From: Methylibium sp. NZG
GTDB taxonomy: Bacteria; Pseudomonadota; Gammaproteobacteria; Burkholderiales; Burkholderiaceae_C
Direction: 5' to 3'
NCBI GenBank assembly: GCA_001263235.1
Contig: LGRD01000005.1
Location: forward strand, 92,019-156,018
Length of the DNA: 64,000 bases
Part shown: one piece after another, positions 25,426 to 34,854 of the stretch
How the letters are laid out: every line of letters starts with the position of its first letter
How positions within the stretch are numbered: position 1 is the stretch's first letter
Made by a program: the position numbers and the translations under genes
Notes under the pieces: model-generated
The model's input: the letters and a program-made list of their open reading frames with translations, nothing else
What the model was told of the DNA's origin: nothing
The model's database searches: none

Positions 25426-25857
25426 ATGCCCAGCAAACAACCAGCGATGTTCCCGTCACAAGGCAAGCTGCTGGCTGCCTTGGGCGAGCGGCTGCGCCTG
25501 GCGCGATTGCGCCGGCAGTTGAGCGTCGAGACGGCCTGCGAACGCGCCGGCATCTCCCGCATGACGCTGTACCGTGCCGAAGAAGGCAGCCCCGCGGTGG
25601 CCCTGGGCACCTACTTGCGCATCCTGTCGATGCTCAAACTCGAAACCGACCTCGATGCCGTCGCCCGCGACGACAAGCTCGGCCGCCTGCTGCAAGATGC
25701 TGAATTGCCGGCGCGTCGGCGCCGCACGAGTGCCGTAACAGGCAAGTCCGCAGCGGGCGCCAGTGTTGAAGCGCGTGCTCGCGTGCGAAGAGAAGCCGCC
25801 ACAGAAGCGCCCCGGCAACCGCCCCGGCAAGCGCCCAAAAGAAGGGGCAAGCCGTGA
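25426..25857 (+). CDS. hipB: HipB-like XRE antitoxin/repressor
   Basis: 143 residues. Helix-turn-helix at about 20-75: LGERLRLARLRRQLSVETA and ISRMTLYRAEEGSPAVALGTY. The last 50 residues are Arg/Ala/Pro-rich and disordered, longer than usual for HipB. No Shine-Dalgarno precedes the ATG, which lies 10 nt after the -10 box, so a leaderless mRNA is likely; ATG 25447 is an alternative without SD. The stop overlaps the kinase GTG (GTGA, 25854-25857). Confidence 0.83.
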   Translation: MPSKQPAMFPSQGKLLAALGERLRLARLRRQLSVETACERAGISRMTLYRAEEGSPAVALGTYLRILSMLKLETDLDAVARDDKLGRLLQDAELPARRRRTSAVTGKSAAGASVEARARVRREAATEAPRQPPRQAPKRRGKP

Positions 25858-27101
25858 GCCGATCGCTCGAGGTCTGGCTCGACGCCGACCTGGTGCCCAC
25901 CGCGCTGCAGGTCGGCACCCTGTTGCACGACCGCGGCCAGGTTCGTTTTGCCTACGAAGACGCCTGGCTGCGCCACCCGCTTCGATTTGCCCTCGACCCC
26001 GACCTGAGCCTCGACGCCGGCAGCTTCCACCCGAGCCCCGAACAGGGCAACTTCCGCGTCTTCGACGACTCGTCGCCCGACCGCTGGGGCCAGACCTTGA
26101 TGAAGCGCCGCGAGGCCCTGGACGCCAAGGACCAAGGCCGCGCGCCGCGCGTGCTGCATGCCTGGGACTTTCTCACCGGCGTGCAGGACGTGACGCGCCA
26201 AGGCGCGCTGCGGTTTCGGCCCAGCGGCGAAGCCGGCTTCGTGGCCTCGCACCCGCTGCCCGCGCCGCCGGTGGCGAGCCTGCGCGAACTCGAAGCCGTC
26301 GCTCGCGAACTCTCCGGCAAGCACATCGACGACCTCAGCGCACTGCGGCGCTGGCTGTCGGTGCTGGTGGCGCCGGGCGCGTCGCTGGGTGGCGCGCGCC
26401 CCAAGGCCAACTTCACCGAGGCCGACGGCAGCCTGTGGATCGCCAAGTTCCCGGCGCGCGACGATGCGCGCGACATCGGCGCCTGGGAAGGCATCGTGCA
26501 TTGGATGGCCGCCAACGCAGGCATCGACGTGCCGCCTTGCAAGGTGCTGCGCCTGGGCAAGGACCACTGCACGTTCTGCGTCAAGCGCTTCGACCGAACC
26601 GAGGGGAAGCGTCGGTTCTACGCCTCGGCCATGGCGCTGCTGCGCAAGGACCGCAGCGAAGGCACCAGCTACCTCGAACTCGCCGAGTTCATCCAGCAGC
26701 AGGGCGCGCAAGGCAGCGTGCGGCAAGACCTGGCGCAGCTGTTTCGCCGTGTCGTGTTCAACGTCGCCGTCGGCCACCGCGACGATCACCTGCGCAACCA
26801 CGGCTTTCTGTTGACGCCGACCGGCTGGCGCCTGGCGCCCGCCTTCGACATGAACCCGATCATCGACAAGGCCGAGCATGTGCTCGACATCGACGAGGCG
26901 GACAACCGGCCCGACCTGCACACGGTGGTCGCCACGGCCGGCTGGTATCGGCTGACGCCTGCGCAGGCCGCCGCCGTCGTCGATGAGGTGATTCGGGTCA
27001 CACGCCAATGGCGCAACGCCGCCGCGCGCGCCGGTATCGCACGGGCAGACGTGGAGTTGAGCGCCGTGGCGTTTGGGCAGACGGAAGGCCGTGCGCGCTG
27101 A
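25854..27101 (+). CDS. hipA: HipA-like Ser/Thr kinase toxin
   Basis: 415 residues from GTG 25854, translationally coupled to hipB. The HipA N-terminal domain (FHPSPEQGNFRVFDDSSPDRWGQ) precedes the kinase core: GGARPKANF P-loop, Lys in WIAKFPA, catalytic GHRDDHLRNHGFL and the metal-binding AFDMNP. HipA kinases phosphorylate aminoacyl-tRNA synthetases and cause dormancy unless bound by HipB. All catalytic motifs are present, so it is probably active. Confidence 0.9.
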   Translation: MSRSLEVWLDADLVPTALQVGTLLHDRGQVRFAYEDAWLRHPLRFALDPDLSLDAGSFHPSPEQGNFRVFDDSSPDRWGQTLMKRREALDAKDQGRAPRVLHAWDFLTGVQDVTRQGALRFRPSGEAGFVASHPLPAPPVASLRELEAVARELSGKHIDDLSALRRWLSVLVAPGASLGGARPKANFTEADGSLWIAKFPARDDARDIGAWEGIVHWMAANAGIDVPPCKVLRLGKDHCTFCVKRFDRTEGKRRFYASAMALLRKDRSEGTSYLELAEFIQQQGAQGSVRQDLAQLFRRVVFNVAVGHRDDHLRNHGFLLTPTGWRLAPAFDMNPIIDKAEHVLDIDEADNRPDLHTVVATAGWYRLTPAQAAAVVDEVIRVTRQWRNAAARAGIARADVELSAVAFGQTEGRAR

Positions 27102-27175
27102 GACGCGAGGCATCCGTTCGGTGTCGAACGGGGGCCGCTCGAAAGACGATCAACCGACCTCTCCAACGCCGTAAC

Positions 27176-28333
27176 ATGCTGCCGATGCACACACCGTCGA
27201 ACCGTCGCGGGGCACGCCTCAAGGGCCATCTTGAAGCCGCTCTCGAAGCCCGTTCCGAAGCCAGTCATGAAGTGCGCCTGTCGCACCTTCTTCTTGCTGC
27301 CCTGGCTGCCAGCGTCGGCGCAATGCCCGCCGCACTGGCGCAAACCGACTCCCCGCCCACCCTCGAGCGCTGCGCCGCCATCGGCGCGCCGACCGACCGT
27401 CTGGCTTGCTACGACGCGCTTGCCGGCCGCGCGCGGGCGAGCGAGGCACTCGGCACCCGCGCCGAGGCGGTGGGCGTCGTGCACGCGCCAACCGCACCGC
27501 CAAGCAGCGACCCGAGCTTCCTCTCCCGCTTCTGGGAACTCGATGCGGGCGACAAGCGCGGCATCTTCAACTTCGTCGGCTACCAGGGCAACTATGTGCT
27601 GCCGATCCACCTGACCTCGCGCATCAACCGCGCGCCGCAGTCGCCCACGCAGGCCGCCGTGCCGCAGCCGGCCTACCGCACCGAAGAGGCCAAGTTCCAG
27701 CTCTCGCTGCGCACCAAGCTGGTCCAGAACGTCGGCTTCGAGGGGGCCGACGTGTGGGCCGCGTTCACGCAGCAGGCGATGTGGCAGATCTATAACGGCA
27801 CCGACTCCAAACCCTTTCGCAACACCGACTACCAGCCCGAGCTGATCTACGTGGTGCCCACCAAGCCGGGGCTGCGCAAGCTGCCGTTCGATTGGCAGTG
27901 GCGCTACACGCAGCTCGGCCTGGCGCACCAGTCGAACGGCCAGTCGGACCCGCTGTCGCGCAGCTGGAACCGGGTCTACCTCGGGGGCGGCTTCGAGCGC
28001 AGCCCATGGGTGCTGTCGGCGAAGGTCAACAAGCGGTTGAACGAGCCGCGTGAGACCGACAACAACCCCGACCTGGTGGACTTTCGCGGTCGCGGCGAAT
28101 TCCAGCTCGGTTGGTCCGGCGGCCTGCACACCGCGTCGGTCCACTACCGCTCGACCCTGAAGGATGTGAAGTACGGCTCGCTGCACCTGGAGTGGACCTA
28201 CCCGGTCTACAACGACCAGCCCAACGGCCTGCGCTGGTTCGTGCAGGCCTTCAGTGGTTATGGCGAGACGCTGACCGACTACAACTTCCGCCAGAACAGC
28301 ATCGGCGCGGGCGTGACCTTCTTGCAGTTCTAG
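27176..28333 (+). CDS. pldA: outer-membrane phospholipase A (OMPLA)
   Basis: About 385 residues from ATG 27176. The catalytic set is intact: His and Ser in GLAHQSNGQSD, and Asn in SRSWNRVY. The C-terminal barrel ends in aromatic FLQF. PldA hydrolyses phospholipids that reach the outer leaflet. The export signal is LLLAALAASVGAMPAALAQ, preceded by an unusually long 35-residue polar lead; a GTG at 27272 would give a normal signal peptide, so the true start is uncertain. ATG 27185 is another option. Confidence 0.88.
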   Translation: MLPMHTPSNRRGARLKGHLEAALEARSEASHEVRLSHLLLAALAASVGAMPAALAQTDSPPTLERCAAIGAPTDRLACYDALAGRARASEALGTRAEAVGVVHAPTAPPSSDPSFLSRFWELDAGDKRGIFNFVGYQGNYVLPIHLTSRINRAPQSPTQAAVPQPAYRTEEAKFQLSLRTKLVQNVGFEGADVWAAFTQQAMWQIYNGTDSKPFRNTDYQPELIYVVPTKPGLRKLPFDWQWRYTQLGLAHQSNGQSDPLSRSWNRVYLGGGFERSPWVLSAKVNKRLNEPRETDNNPDLVDFRGRGEFQLGWSGGLHTASVHYRSTLKDVKYGSLHLEWTYPVYNDQPNGLRWFVQAFSGYGETLTDYNFRQNSIGAGVTFLQF

Positions 28334-28346
28334 AAATGGTGGCTCC

Positions 28347-29285
28347 ATGCGACTGACTTCCGATGCCCGCGGTGTGTACCCCATCGCGCCCACACCCTTC
28401 TTCGACGACGGCCGCATCGACACCGCATCGATCGACCGGTTGGTGGACTTCTACCTCGCGATCGGCTCCACCGGCATCACCGTGCTGGGGCAACTCGGCG
28501 AGGCGCCCAAGCTCACGCACGCCGAGAGCGTGGACGTGGCCACGCGCATGATCCAGTGCGCGCCGCAGTTGCCGGTGATCGTCGGCGTGTCGGCCCCCGG
28601 CTTCGCGCCGATGCGCGAGCTGACGCTGGAGGTGATGGCCGCGGGCGCTGCGGGCGTGATGATCGCCCCGCCCAACACGCTGCGCACCGACGACCAGATC
28701 GTCGCCTACTACCGCCAGGCCGTGCAGGCGCTCGGCGACGACGTGCCGTTCGTGCTGCAGGACTACCCGCTGACGTTCTCGGTGCAGATGACGCCCGGCG
28801 TGATCCGCCGCATCGTGCAGGAGCTGCCCTCGTGCGCGATGCTCAAGCACGAAGACTGGCCGGGGCTGGAGAAGATCAGCGCGCTGCGCGGCTTCGAGCG
28901 CGATGGCTCGATGCGCCACATTGCCATCCTGTGCGGCAACAACGGCCTGTTCCTCGACTACGAGATGGCGCGCGGCGCCGACGGCGCCAACACCGGCTAC
29001 GCCTTCCCCGACATGCTGTGCGACGTGGTGCGCCTGGCCAGCACCGGCGAGCGCGAGGCCGCGCACGACCTGTTCGACGCCCACCTGCCGCTGCTGCGCT
29101 ACGAGCAGCAGCCCGGCGTGGGCCTGGCGGTGCGCAAGTATTTGCTGATGCGCCGCGGGCTGCTCGGCAGCAGCGCGTTGCGCCAGCCTGCACCGGCGCT
29201 CACGCCGACGGCGCGCGCGGAAGTCGATCACCTGCTGACGCGCCTGGCGCGCTTCGATGAGCGTGCGCGGCTCGCGCCAGCCTGA
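28347..29285 (+). CDS. DapA-family aldolase/dihydrodipicolinate synthase-like
   Basis: 312 residues with the TIM-barrel DapA signature: GVYPIAPTPFFDDGRID, GQLGEAPKLT (where DapA has GTTGE), the catalytic Tyr in LQDYPLTF and Schiff-base Lys in CAMLKHEDWPG. The altered GTTGE motif argues against true lysine biosynthesis and for a pyruvate- or keto-acid-handling aldolase of other specificity. It starts 13 bp after pldA. Confidence 0.82.
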   Translation: MRLTSDARGVYPIAPTPFFDDGRIDTASIDRLVDFYLAIGSTGITVLGQLGEAPKLTHAESVDVATRMIQCAPQLPVIVGVSAPGFAPMRELTLEVMAAGAAGVMIAPPNTLRTDDQIVAYYRQAVQALGDDVPFVLQDYPLTFSVQMTPGVIRRIVQELPSCAMLKHEDWPGLEKISALRGFERDGSMRHIAILCGNNGLFLDYEMARGADGANTGYAFPDMLCDVVRLASTGEREAAHDLFDAHLPLLRYEQQPGVGLAVRKYLLMRRGLLGSSALRQPAPALTPTARAEVDHLLTRLARFDERARLAPA

Positions 29286-29417
29286 AGCCGCACCCACCAC
29301 ACGCCCGCGCATTGGCATGTCGAGTCGAAGGTGCACCGTTCGTCGCCTCGATGTTTTGCTGTTCACTGACCGCGCCCGGTGGTGCGGCCCTTCTTTCAAC
29401 CCCGATGGAGAAACACC

Positions 29418-29765
29418 ATGACTTACGTTGACGGATTCGTGACCCCCGTGCCCAACGCCAACCGCGAGGCATTTGCCCAGCATGCGCGTGGCCTGGCGGC
29501 GCTGTTCCGCGAGCACGGCGCGTTGAGCGTCGTCGACTGCTGGGGCGACGACGTGCCCGAGGGCACACTCACCTCGTTCACGATGGCCGTGCAGCGGCGG
29601 GCCGACGAGTCGGTCGTGTTCTCGTGGGTCACCTGGCCCTCGCGCGAGGCGCGCGACGCCGGCTGGGAAAAGCTGATGGCCGACCCGCGCATGCACTCCG
29701 GCAACAACCCGATGCCGTTCGACGGCAAGCGGATGATCTACGGCGGCTTCGAGATGCTCGGCTAG
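29418..29765 (+). CDS. DUF1428 family protein (YbaA-like)
   Basis: 115 residues from ATG 29418 with GGAG upstream. The family pattern is clear: YVDGFVTPVPNANREAF, the central VVDCWGDDVPEG, FSWVTWPSREARDAGW and the end PFDGKRMIYGGF. It is a ferredoxin-like dimeric alpha-beta barrel of unknown function. The adjacent convergent VOC proteins belong to the same class of small stress-related proteins, though no functional link is shown. Confidence 0.88.
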   Translation: MTYVDGFVTPVPNANREAFAQHARGLAALFREHGALSVVDCWGDDVPEGTLTSFTMAVQRRADESVVFSWVTWPSREARDAGWEKLMADPRMHSGNNPMPFDGKRMIYGGFEMLG

Positions 29766-29826
29766 CAGCGGCGACGCGCCAACTTCAGCGTTGGCGCGAG
29801 GGCGGGCGAGCCGACGCGAAGCGCGT

Positions 29827-30312
29827 TCAGCCCCCGCCGTCGCTCGCCGCGCGCAACGCGGCGATGTCGAGCTTGCCCATCTGCAGCATCGCCGACATGA
29901 CCCGCCGCGACTTGACCGGGTCGGCCTGGTCGAGCAGTTCGACGAGCACGCGCGGCGTGACTTGCCAGGACACGCCGAACTTGTCCTTCAGCCAGCCGCA
30001 CTGGCTGGGCGTGCCGCCTTCGCAGAGCCTGGCCCACATTTCGTCGACCTCGGCCTGGGAGTCGCAGTTCACCGTCAGCGAAATCGCTTCGTTGAACTTG
30101 AACATCGGCCCGCCGTTGAAAGCGACGAACTCCGAGCCGTCGAGCTCGAAGGTGCAGACCAGCACGTGGCTCACCACGTCGGGGCCGGCGCCTTCGTAGC
30201 GCTTGACGCTCAGCACGCGCGAGTTCTTGAAGATCGAGACGTAGTGGTTCATCGCCGCTTCGGCGTTGTCGTCGAACCAGAGGCTGGTGGTGATGCGGGG
30301 TCGGGTGTTCAT
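29827..30312 (-). CDS. VOC/PhnB-like protein (3-demethylubiquinone-9 methyltransferase fold)
   Basis: 161 residues. ITTSLWFDDNAEAAMNHYVSIF opens the PhnB-type glyoxalase fold and LDGSEFVAFNGGP, FNEAISL and CGWLKDKFGVSWQV follow as in the family mislabelled as ubiquinone methyltransferase. No SAM motif is present, so that name is not supported. The C-terminal helix VKSRRVMSAMLQMGKLDIAAL is typical. It lies 16 bp after the next VOC gene upstream and is in an operon with it. Confidence 0.83.
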   Translation of the reverse strand: MNTRPRITTSLWFDDNAEAAMNHYVSIFKNSRVLSVKRYEGAGPDVVSHVLVCTFELDGSEFVAFNGGPMFKFNEAISLTVNCDSQAEVDEMWARLCEGGTPSQCGWLKDKFGVSWQVTPRVLVELLDQADPVKSRRVMSAMLQMGKLDIAALRAASDGGG

Positions 30313-30328
30313 GGCGCGTCTGCCCGCA

Positions 30329-30811
30329 TCAGCAGGGGCCGCCCTTGGCCGTCATCTCGGACATGCCCTTCATGATTTCCTCCGGCGTCATGTCGCGGAT
30401 GTGCGTGGCGACCGACCAGTGGTGGCCGAACGGGTCGGTCAACTGGCCGTAGCGGTCGCCCCAGAAGGTGTCGTCCACCGGCATCGTGACGGTGGCGCCG
30501 GCAGCCACGGCTTGCGCCACCGTGGCGTCCACATCCACCACGCTCAGGTGGATCGTCACCGGCGAGCCCTTCAGCGCCTTCGGGCTGTGGCCGCCCATCT
30601 CGGGGAACTCGTCGACGAGCATCAGCATCGAGTCGCCGATGCGCACTGCCGCATGCATCAGCCGGCCGTCGGGCGTGGGCATGCGCATTTCCTCGACGGC
30701 GTTGAAGGCGCGCTTGTAGAACTCGATGGCGTCAGCCGCGCCAGCGCACACGAGGTGCGGCGTCAGCGCGTGCATGCCGTCGGGGATGGGCTTGACTTTG
30801 GGTGCGGTCAT
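30329..30811 (-). CDS. VOC/PhnB-family protein
   Basis: 160 residues with AGGAG before the ATG. PhnB signature: PHLVCAGAADAIEFYKRAF, GRLMHAAVRIGDSMLMLVDE, VTMPVDDTFWGDRYGQLTDPFGHHWSVATH. Such glyoxalase/bleomycin-resistance-fold proteins bind metals or small ligands; the function of this group is unknown. First gene of a two-gene unit with the second VOC protein. Confidence 0.85.
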   Translation of the reverse strand: MTAPKVKPIPDGMHALTPHLVCAGAADAIEFYKRAFNAVEEMRMPTPDGRLMHAAVRIGDSMLMLVDEFPEMGGHSPKALKGSPVTIHLSVVDVDATVAQAVAAGATVTMPVDDTFWGDRYGQLTDPFGHHWSVATHIRDMTPEEIMKGMSEMTAKGGPC

Positions 30812-30968
30812 GGTGAGGCTCCTGTTGAAGGGTTGGCGCCAACGTTGACGCCAGGGGTGAACCGCGCCGCATCACCGTGCGGCGCGAGCGGGTGGGTGTC
30901 CACACGACGAACCCGGGCCGCTCATTTCGACACCCCACGCTGCCGTCGTCAACTACTTTCTGCGGCCG

Positions 30969-32390
30969 TCACCCGATCACCTCCGGCCACGGCGTGTGAA
31001 ACCACTGCCCGGCCGGTTTGTCGACGCGCTCGTAGGTGTGCGCGCCGAAGAAGTCGCGCTGCGCCTGCAGCAAGTTGGCGGGCAGGCGCGCGGTGCGCAA
31101 GCTGTCGTAGTAGCTGAGCGACGCGCTGAACGCGGGCACCGGAATGCCGTGGCTCACGGCCAGCGCCACCACCTCGCGCCAGGCCTGCTGGTGGCGGTTG
31201 AGCACGTCTTTGAAGAACGGCGCGAGCATCAAGTGCGGCAGTTGCGGGTCGGCGCGGTAGGCTGCCGAGATGTGGTTCAGGAAGCGCGCCCGCACGATGC
31301 AGCCGCCGCGCCAGATGGCGGCGATGGCGCCGAGGTCGAGTGCCCAACCCTTCTTTTCGCCCATCGTGCGCATCAGGTTCAGGCCCTGCGCGTAGCTGAC
31401 GATCTTGGACGCGTACAGCGCGTCGTGCACCTGCTCGATCAGGCGCGTGCGGTCCACCTTCAATGCCGCGTCGGGCCCCTGCAGTTGCGCGCTCGCGGCC
31501 ACGCGCATCGCCTTCATCGACGACAGCACACGCGCCTCCACCGCGGCGTTGATGGTGCTCACCACCACCGCGTTGTCGGCCGCGTTCATCAGCGTCCACT
31601 GGCCGGTGCCTTTCTGGCCCGCCTTGTCCAGGATCAGGTCGACCACCGGCGCGCCGGTTTCCGGGTCGCGCTGGCGCAGCGCCTTGCCGGTGATCTGGAT
31701 CAGGTAGCTTTGCAGCTCACCCTCGTTCCAGGTGTCGAACACATCGGCGATCTCGTCCGTGCTCATGCCGGCGGCGCAAAACAGGCTGTAGGCCTCGCAG
31801 ATCAACTGCATGTCGCCGTACTCGATGCCGTTGTGGATCATCTTCACGTAGTGCCCCGCACCGCCCGGGCCGATGTGGACCACGCACGGATCGTTGCCCA
31901 CCTTGGCGGCGATGCTCTCGAAGATCGGCCGCATCGCTTGCCAGGTCGAGGCCGGCCCGCCGGGCATGATCGACGGCCCCTTGCGTGCGCCTTCTTCACC
32001 ACCCGACACACCTGCGCCGATGAAGTGCAGCCCGCGCGCGGCCAGCAGCGCGTCGCGCCGCTCGGTGTCGGTGAACAGGCTGTTGCCGCCGTCGATGACG
32101 ATGTCGTCCGCCTCCAGCAGCGGCAGCAGTTGCTCGATCACCGCGTCCACCGGCGCGCCGGCCTTGACCATCAGCATCACCCGACGCGGGCGTGCCAGGC
32201 TCTGCACGAAGTCGGCCAGCGTGTGCGCGGCCGCCAACTGCTTGCCGGGGTGTGCGGCGACGAACGCATCGGTCGCGTCGCTCGTGCGGTTGAACACGCT
32301 GACCCGAAAGCCGCGGCTTTCGATGTTGAGCACCAGGTTCTGGCCCATCACGGCCAGGCCGATCAGGCCGATGTCGCTGAGTTGTTTCAT
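30969..32390 (-). CDS. gnd: 6-phosphogluconate dehydrogenase, decarboxylating
   Basis: 473 residues, full-length GndA type. NADP-binding IGLAVMGQNL, the active-site SGGEEGARKGPSIMPGG, VKMIHNGIEYGDMQ, and KAGQKGTGQWT are all present. It oxidises 6-phosphogluconate to ribulose-5-phosphate plus CO2 with NADPH production in the pentose phosphate pathway. No other pentose-pathway genes are adjacent. No strong ribosome site is seen. Confidence 0.95.
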   Translation of the reverse strand: MKQLSDIGLIGLAVMGQNLVLNIESRGFRVSVFNRTSDATDAFVAAHPGKQLAAAHTLADFVQSLARPRRVMLMVKAGAPVDAVIEQLLPLLEADDIVIDGGNSLFTDTERRDALLAARGLHFIGAGVSGGEEGARKGPSIMPGGPASTWQAMRPIFESIAAKVGNDPCVVHIGPGGAGHYVKMIHNGIEYGDMQLICEAYSLFCAAGMSTDEIADVFDTWNEGELQSYLIQITGKALRQRDPETGAPVVDLILDKAGQKGTGQWTLMNAADNAVVVSTINAAVEARVLSSMKAMRVAASAQLQGPDAALKVDRTRLIEQVHDALYASKIVSYAQGLNLMRTMGEKKGWALDLGAIAAIWRGGCIVRARFLNHISAAYRADPQLPHLMLAPFFKDVLNRHQQAWREVVALAVSHGIPVPAFSASLSYYDSLRTARLPANLLQAQRDFFGAHTYERVDKPAGQWFHTPWPEVIG

Positions 32391-32513
32391 GGAGGCAGTC
32401 GATTCAGGGTTTCTGGAGGCTTCGCTCTTGCTGAGCGAACCGACCCTGAATGGTAGGCCTCCGCGCGCCGCCTACTCCACGCCGCCTACTCCAGGACGCA
32501 GACTCCGCGTCGC

Positions 32514-32960
32514 CTACTGCGCGCAGGCCGTCAGGCCATGGCGCACGGCGATCTCGATCAGTTTGTCGACGTCGGGCCGGTCGGGCGCAATCTCCTGGTG
32601 GATCTCGGTGAACATGGCCGAGGCGCCTCGTTTGGAGGTCACCGACAGCATGGCGCCTCCGCCAGCGCGCCACCGAAACCAGTGCTTCGACCCCGCGGGA
32701 ACGTGGACCAGCGTCCCGGCCGTGGCGGTCAGGTGCTCACCGTCGTCCAGGCTGAAGTCGACTTCGCCTTGGGTCACGAAGAAGGACTCGTCCCACGGGT
32801 GGGTGTGGGGCACCGGGCCGCTGCCTTGCGGGCCCTCTTGAAGAAAAATCTCGTAGCTGCCGGTGGTCGCGCCGGATGCCAGAACCGTGATGTGCTCTCC
32901 CACCACGTTCAATGGTGACGCGCGGTCGGCGAGATTCTGGACGAATGGATGGGCTGTCAT
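32514..32960 (-). CDS. cupin-domain protein
   Basis: 148 residues from ATG 32960, with AAGGAG upstream. Single cupin barrel: motif 1 VPHTHPWDESFFVTQGEV supplies His, His and Glu metal ligands, motif 2 HVPAGSKHWFRW the last His. It could be a small dioxygenase or sugar/regulatory cupin. Divergent from a LysR gene 123 bp away, which is probably its regulator. Confidence 0.85.
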   Translation of the reverse strand: MTAHPFVQNLADRASPLNVVGEHITVLASGATTGSYEIFLQEGPQGSGPVPHTHPWDESFFVTQGEVDFSLDDGEHLTATAGTLVHVPAGSKHWFRWRAGGGAMLSVTSKRGASAMFTEIHQEIAPDRPDVDKLIEIAVRHGLTACAQ

Positions 32961-33083
32961 CGTGGCTCTCCTTGGGTCGGGGCTGCGGGTCGAAAAGCCC
33001 GGCCGACTCGTTCGGCAAGGCCTGCGGTGGCGGCATTCTTCGATCGCGCGCATGATTCGTCCAACGCATAGTTTTCATGTCTC

Positions 33084-34082
33084 ATGAATCAGATCGATCT
33101 GAGCCGGGTGGACCTCAACCTGCTCGTCACCTTCGATGTGCTGATGACCGAGCGCAGCGTGACCCGCGCGGCCGCGCGACTGGGGCGGACGCAATCGGCC
33201 GTGAGCCACTCGCTGGCGCGGCTGCGCGAGCAACTCGGCGACCCGCTGCTCGTCAAGCTGGGCAGCGGCATGGCGCCGAGCCCGTTCGCCCAACGGCTGA
33301 TCGACGATGTGCAGCCCATCCTGCGCAGCATCCGACGCGCCATCTCGCCTCCGGAACCGTTCGACGCTGCGACGAGCCGGCGCGTCTTTCGGGTCGCCAT
33401 CGCGGACTTCGCGCCGACCTTGCTGCCGCGGGTCGTCGCCGACGTGCAGCGGCGGGCGCCGGGCGTGGCTGTGGAGTGGGCGGCGCCGAATCTCCAGACG
33501 ATGACCGCCATCGCCGAGAGCCAACTCGACATCGCCCTCGTGGCGTCCACGGTGAGCCTGCCCGAGGGTGTGCAGCGGCAGGCGGCCGGCGACGAGCAGC
33601 CCGTGACCTTGGCGCGCAAGGGCCACCCCGCGATCGCTTCTTGGGGGGCTCAGGCGTGGACACGGTGGCCCCACATCCAGGTTCAGCTGGGTGAACGGAT
33701 CCGCGGTGAGGTCGAACGAGCGGTGTCGGAGCAGGGGCTGACGCGAACCATCGGCGCCACGATCCCGAACTTTTCTCAAATCCCCGCGTTGCTGGCGCAG
33801 ACGAACCTGCTGGCAACGATGACGCCGCTCGTGGTGAACGGCGACCTCGAGCAGTTCGGTCTGGTGGCCTTGGAGCCGCCGGTGCCGATCCGCCCGACCT
33901 CGTTTTGCTTCGTCTGGAGCTTCCGCCTCGAAAACGATCCCGGCAGCCGTTGGTTCCGCGAGCGCGTGATCGAAGCCTTCTGCGGGCTGCAAAGAGACGT
34001 GGCCGCCAAAGTGCGCGGCCTTCCCATGGTCAAGGTCAAGGCCGACCAAGCGTCGTCTGGCAGGCGCAAGAGGCGGCGGTAG
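33084..34082 (+). CDS. LysR-family transcriptional regulator
   Basis: 332 residues. N-terminal winged helix: DLNLLVTFDVLMTERSVTRAA and RTQSAVSHSLARLREQLGDPLLVK. It is followed by a LysR effector domain (RVFRVAIADFAPTLLP). LysR proteins typically control the divergent neighbour, here the cupin gene, with an unknown co-inducer. The last 25 residues are Lys/Arg-rich. Confidence 0.93.
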   Translation: MNQIDLSRVDLNLLVTFDVLMTERSVTRAAARLGRTQSAVSHSLARLREQLGDPLLVKLGSGMAPSPFAQRLIDDVQPILRSIRRAISPPEPFDAATSRRVFRVAIADFAPTLLPRVVADVQRRAPGVAVEWAAPNLQTMTAIAESQLDIALVASTVSLPEGVQRQAAGDEQPVTLARKGHPAIASWGAQAWTRWPHIQVQLGERIRGEVERAVSEQGLTRTIGATIPNFSQIPALLAQTNLLATMTPLVVNGDLEQFGLVALEPPVPIRPTSFCFVWSFRLENDPGSRWFRERVIEAFCGLQRDVAAKVRGLPMVKVKADQASSGRRKRRR

Positions 34083-34135
34083 CCACCAGTCGCATTTGCT
34101 CGATCTCGAAGAACCTGCACAGGAGCACACCAGAC

Positions 34136-34798
34136 ATGGGCATTGCCGTTGTCACCGGCGCAAGCCGCGGTATCGGGCTGGAGATCGCGCTGCAACTGTG
34201 CCGGCGCGGCCAACGTGTCGTCGCTGTGTGCCGGAGTCGCTCGCCCGCGCTCGAGGCGTCTGCTGCGCGCATCGAGAGCGGCATCGACCTCATTGCTGCA
34301 CAAGCCGGGCCGCAGTTGGCCGCGCTCTTCAAACACGACGACATCGACCTGTTGATCCACAACGCCGGTGTCCTGCACGAAGACCGGGTCGATCAAGTCG
34401 ACCCGAACGCCGTGCGCGCCCAGTTCGAACTCAACGCCCTCGCCCCCCTGCGCTTGACGGCGGCGCTGGCGCCTCGCCTGGCGCGCGGCGCGAAGCTGGC
34501 TTTGATCAGCAGCCGCATGGGATCGATGGGCGACAACACATCCGGCGGCTACTACGGCTACCGAATGAGCAAGGCCGCGCTGAACGCGGCGGGGGTGTCG
34601 CTGGCGCACGACCTGCGACCGCGCGGGGTGGCCGTCGTGATCCTCCACCCCGGAGCGGTGCGTACCGACATGACGGGTGGCCACGGCCTGCTGGGAGCCG
34701 AAGAATCCGTGCGCGGACTGCTGGAGAGAATTGACGAACTCTCTCTTGAGACCACCGGGCGCTTTGTGCACCAGAACGGAAGTGAGCTTCCCTGGTGA
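34136..34798 (+). CDS. short-chain dehydrogenase/reductase
   Basis: 220 residues from ATG 34136, AGGAG upstream. Classical SDR motifs: VTGASRGIG cofactor loop, HNAGV, LISSRMG with catalytic Ser, and YRMSK as YxxxK. HPGAVRTDMTG follows. It reduces or oxidises an unidentified alcohol or carbonyl with NAD(P)H. It starts 54 bp after the LysR gene and may be co-transcribed. Unlike the SDR at 20309, this active site is complete. Confidence 0.9.
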   Translation: MGIAVVTGASRGIGLEIALQLCRRGQRVVAVCRSRSPALEASAARIESGIDLIAAQAGPQLAALFKHDDIDLLIHNAGVLHEDRVDQVDPNAVRAQFELNALAPLRLTAALAPRLARGAKLALISSRMGSMGDNTSGGYYGYRMSKAALNAAGVSLAHDLRPRGVAVVILHPGAVRTDMTGGHGLLGAEESVRGLLERIDELSLETTGRFVHQNGSELPW

Positions 34799-34854
34799 CG
34801 AAGGGAGCGTGACAATCGGCACGAGGTCGATCCATCCATTCCGCAGGGGGCCCC

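Noticed and set aside
27231..27614. Alternative frame at the pldA start with a lipoprotein-like leader
   Set aside because: The frame ends without family features, whereas the chosen frame carries the OMPLA catalytic residues. A start codon problem is more likely than an overlapping gene.
28347..29285. Calling the aldolase DapA (lysine pathway)
   Set aside because: The GTTGE motif is replaced by GQLGE and the context is not biosynthetic, so only the family is assigned.
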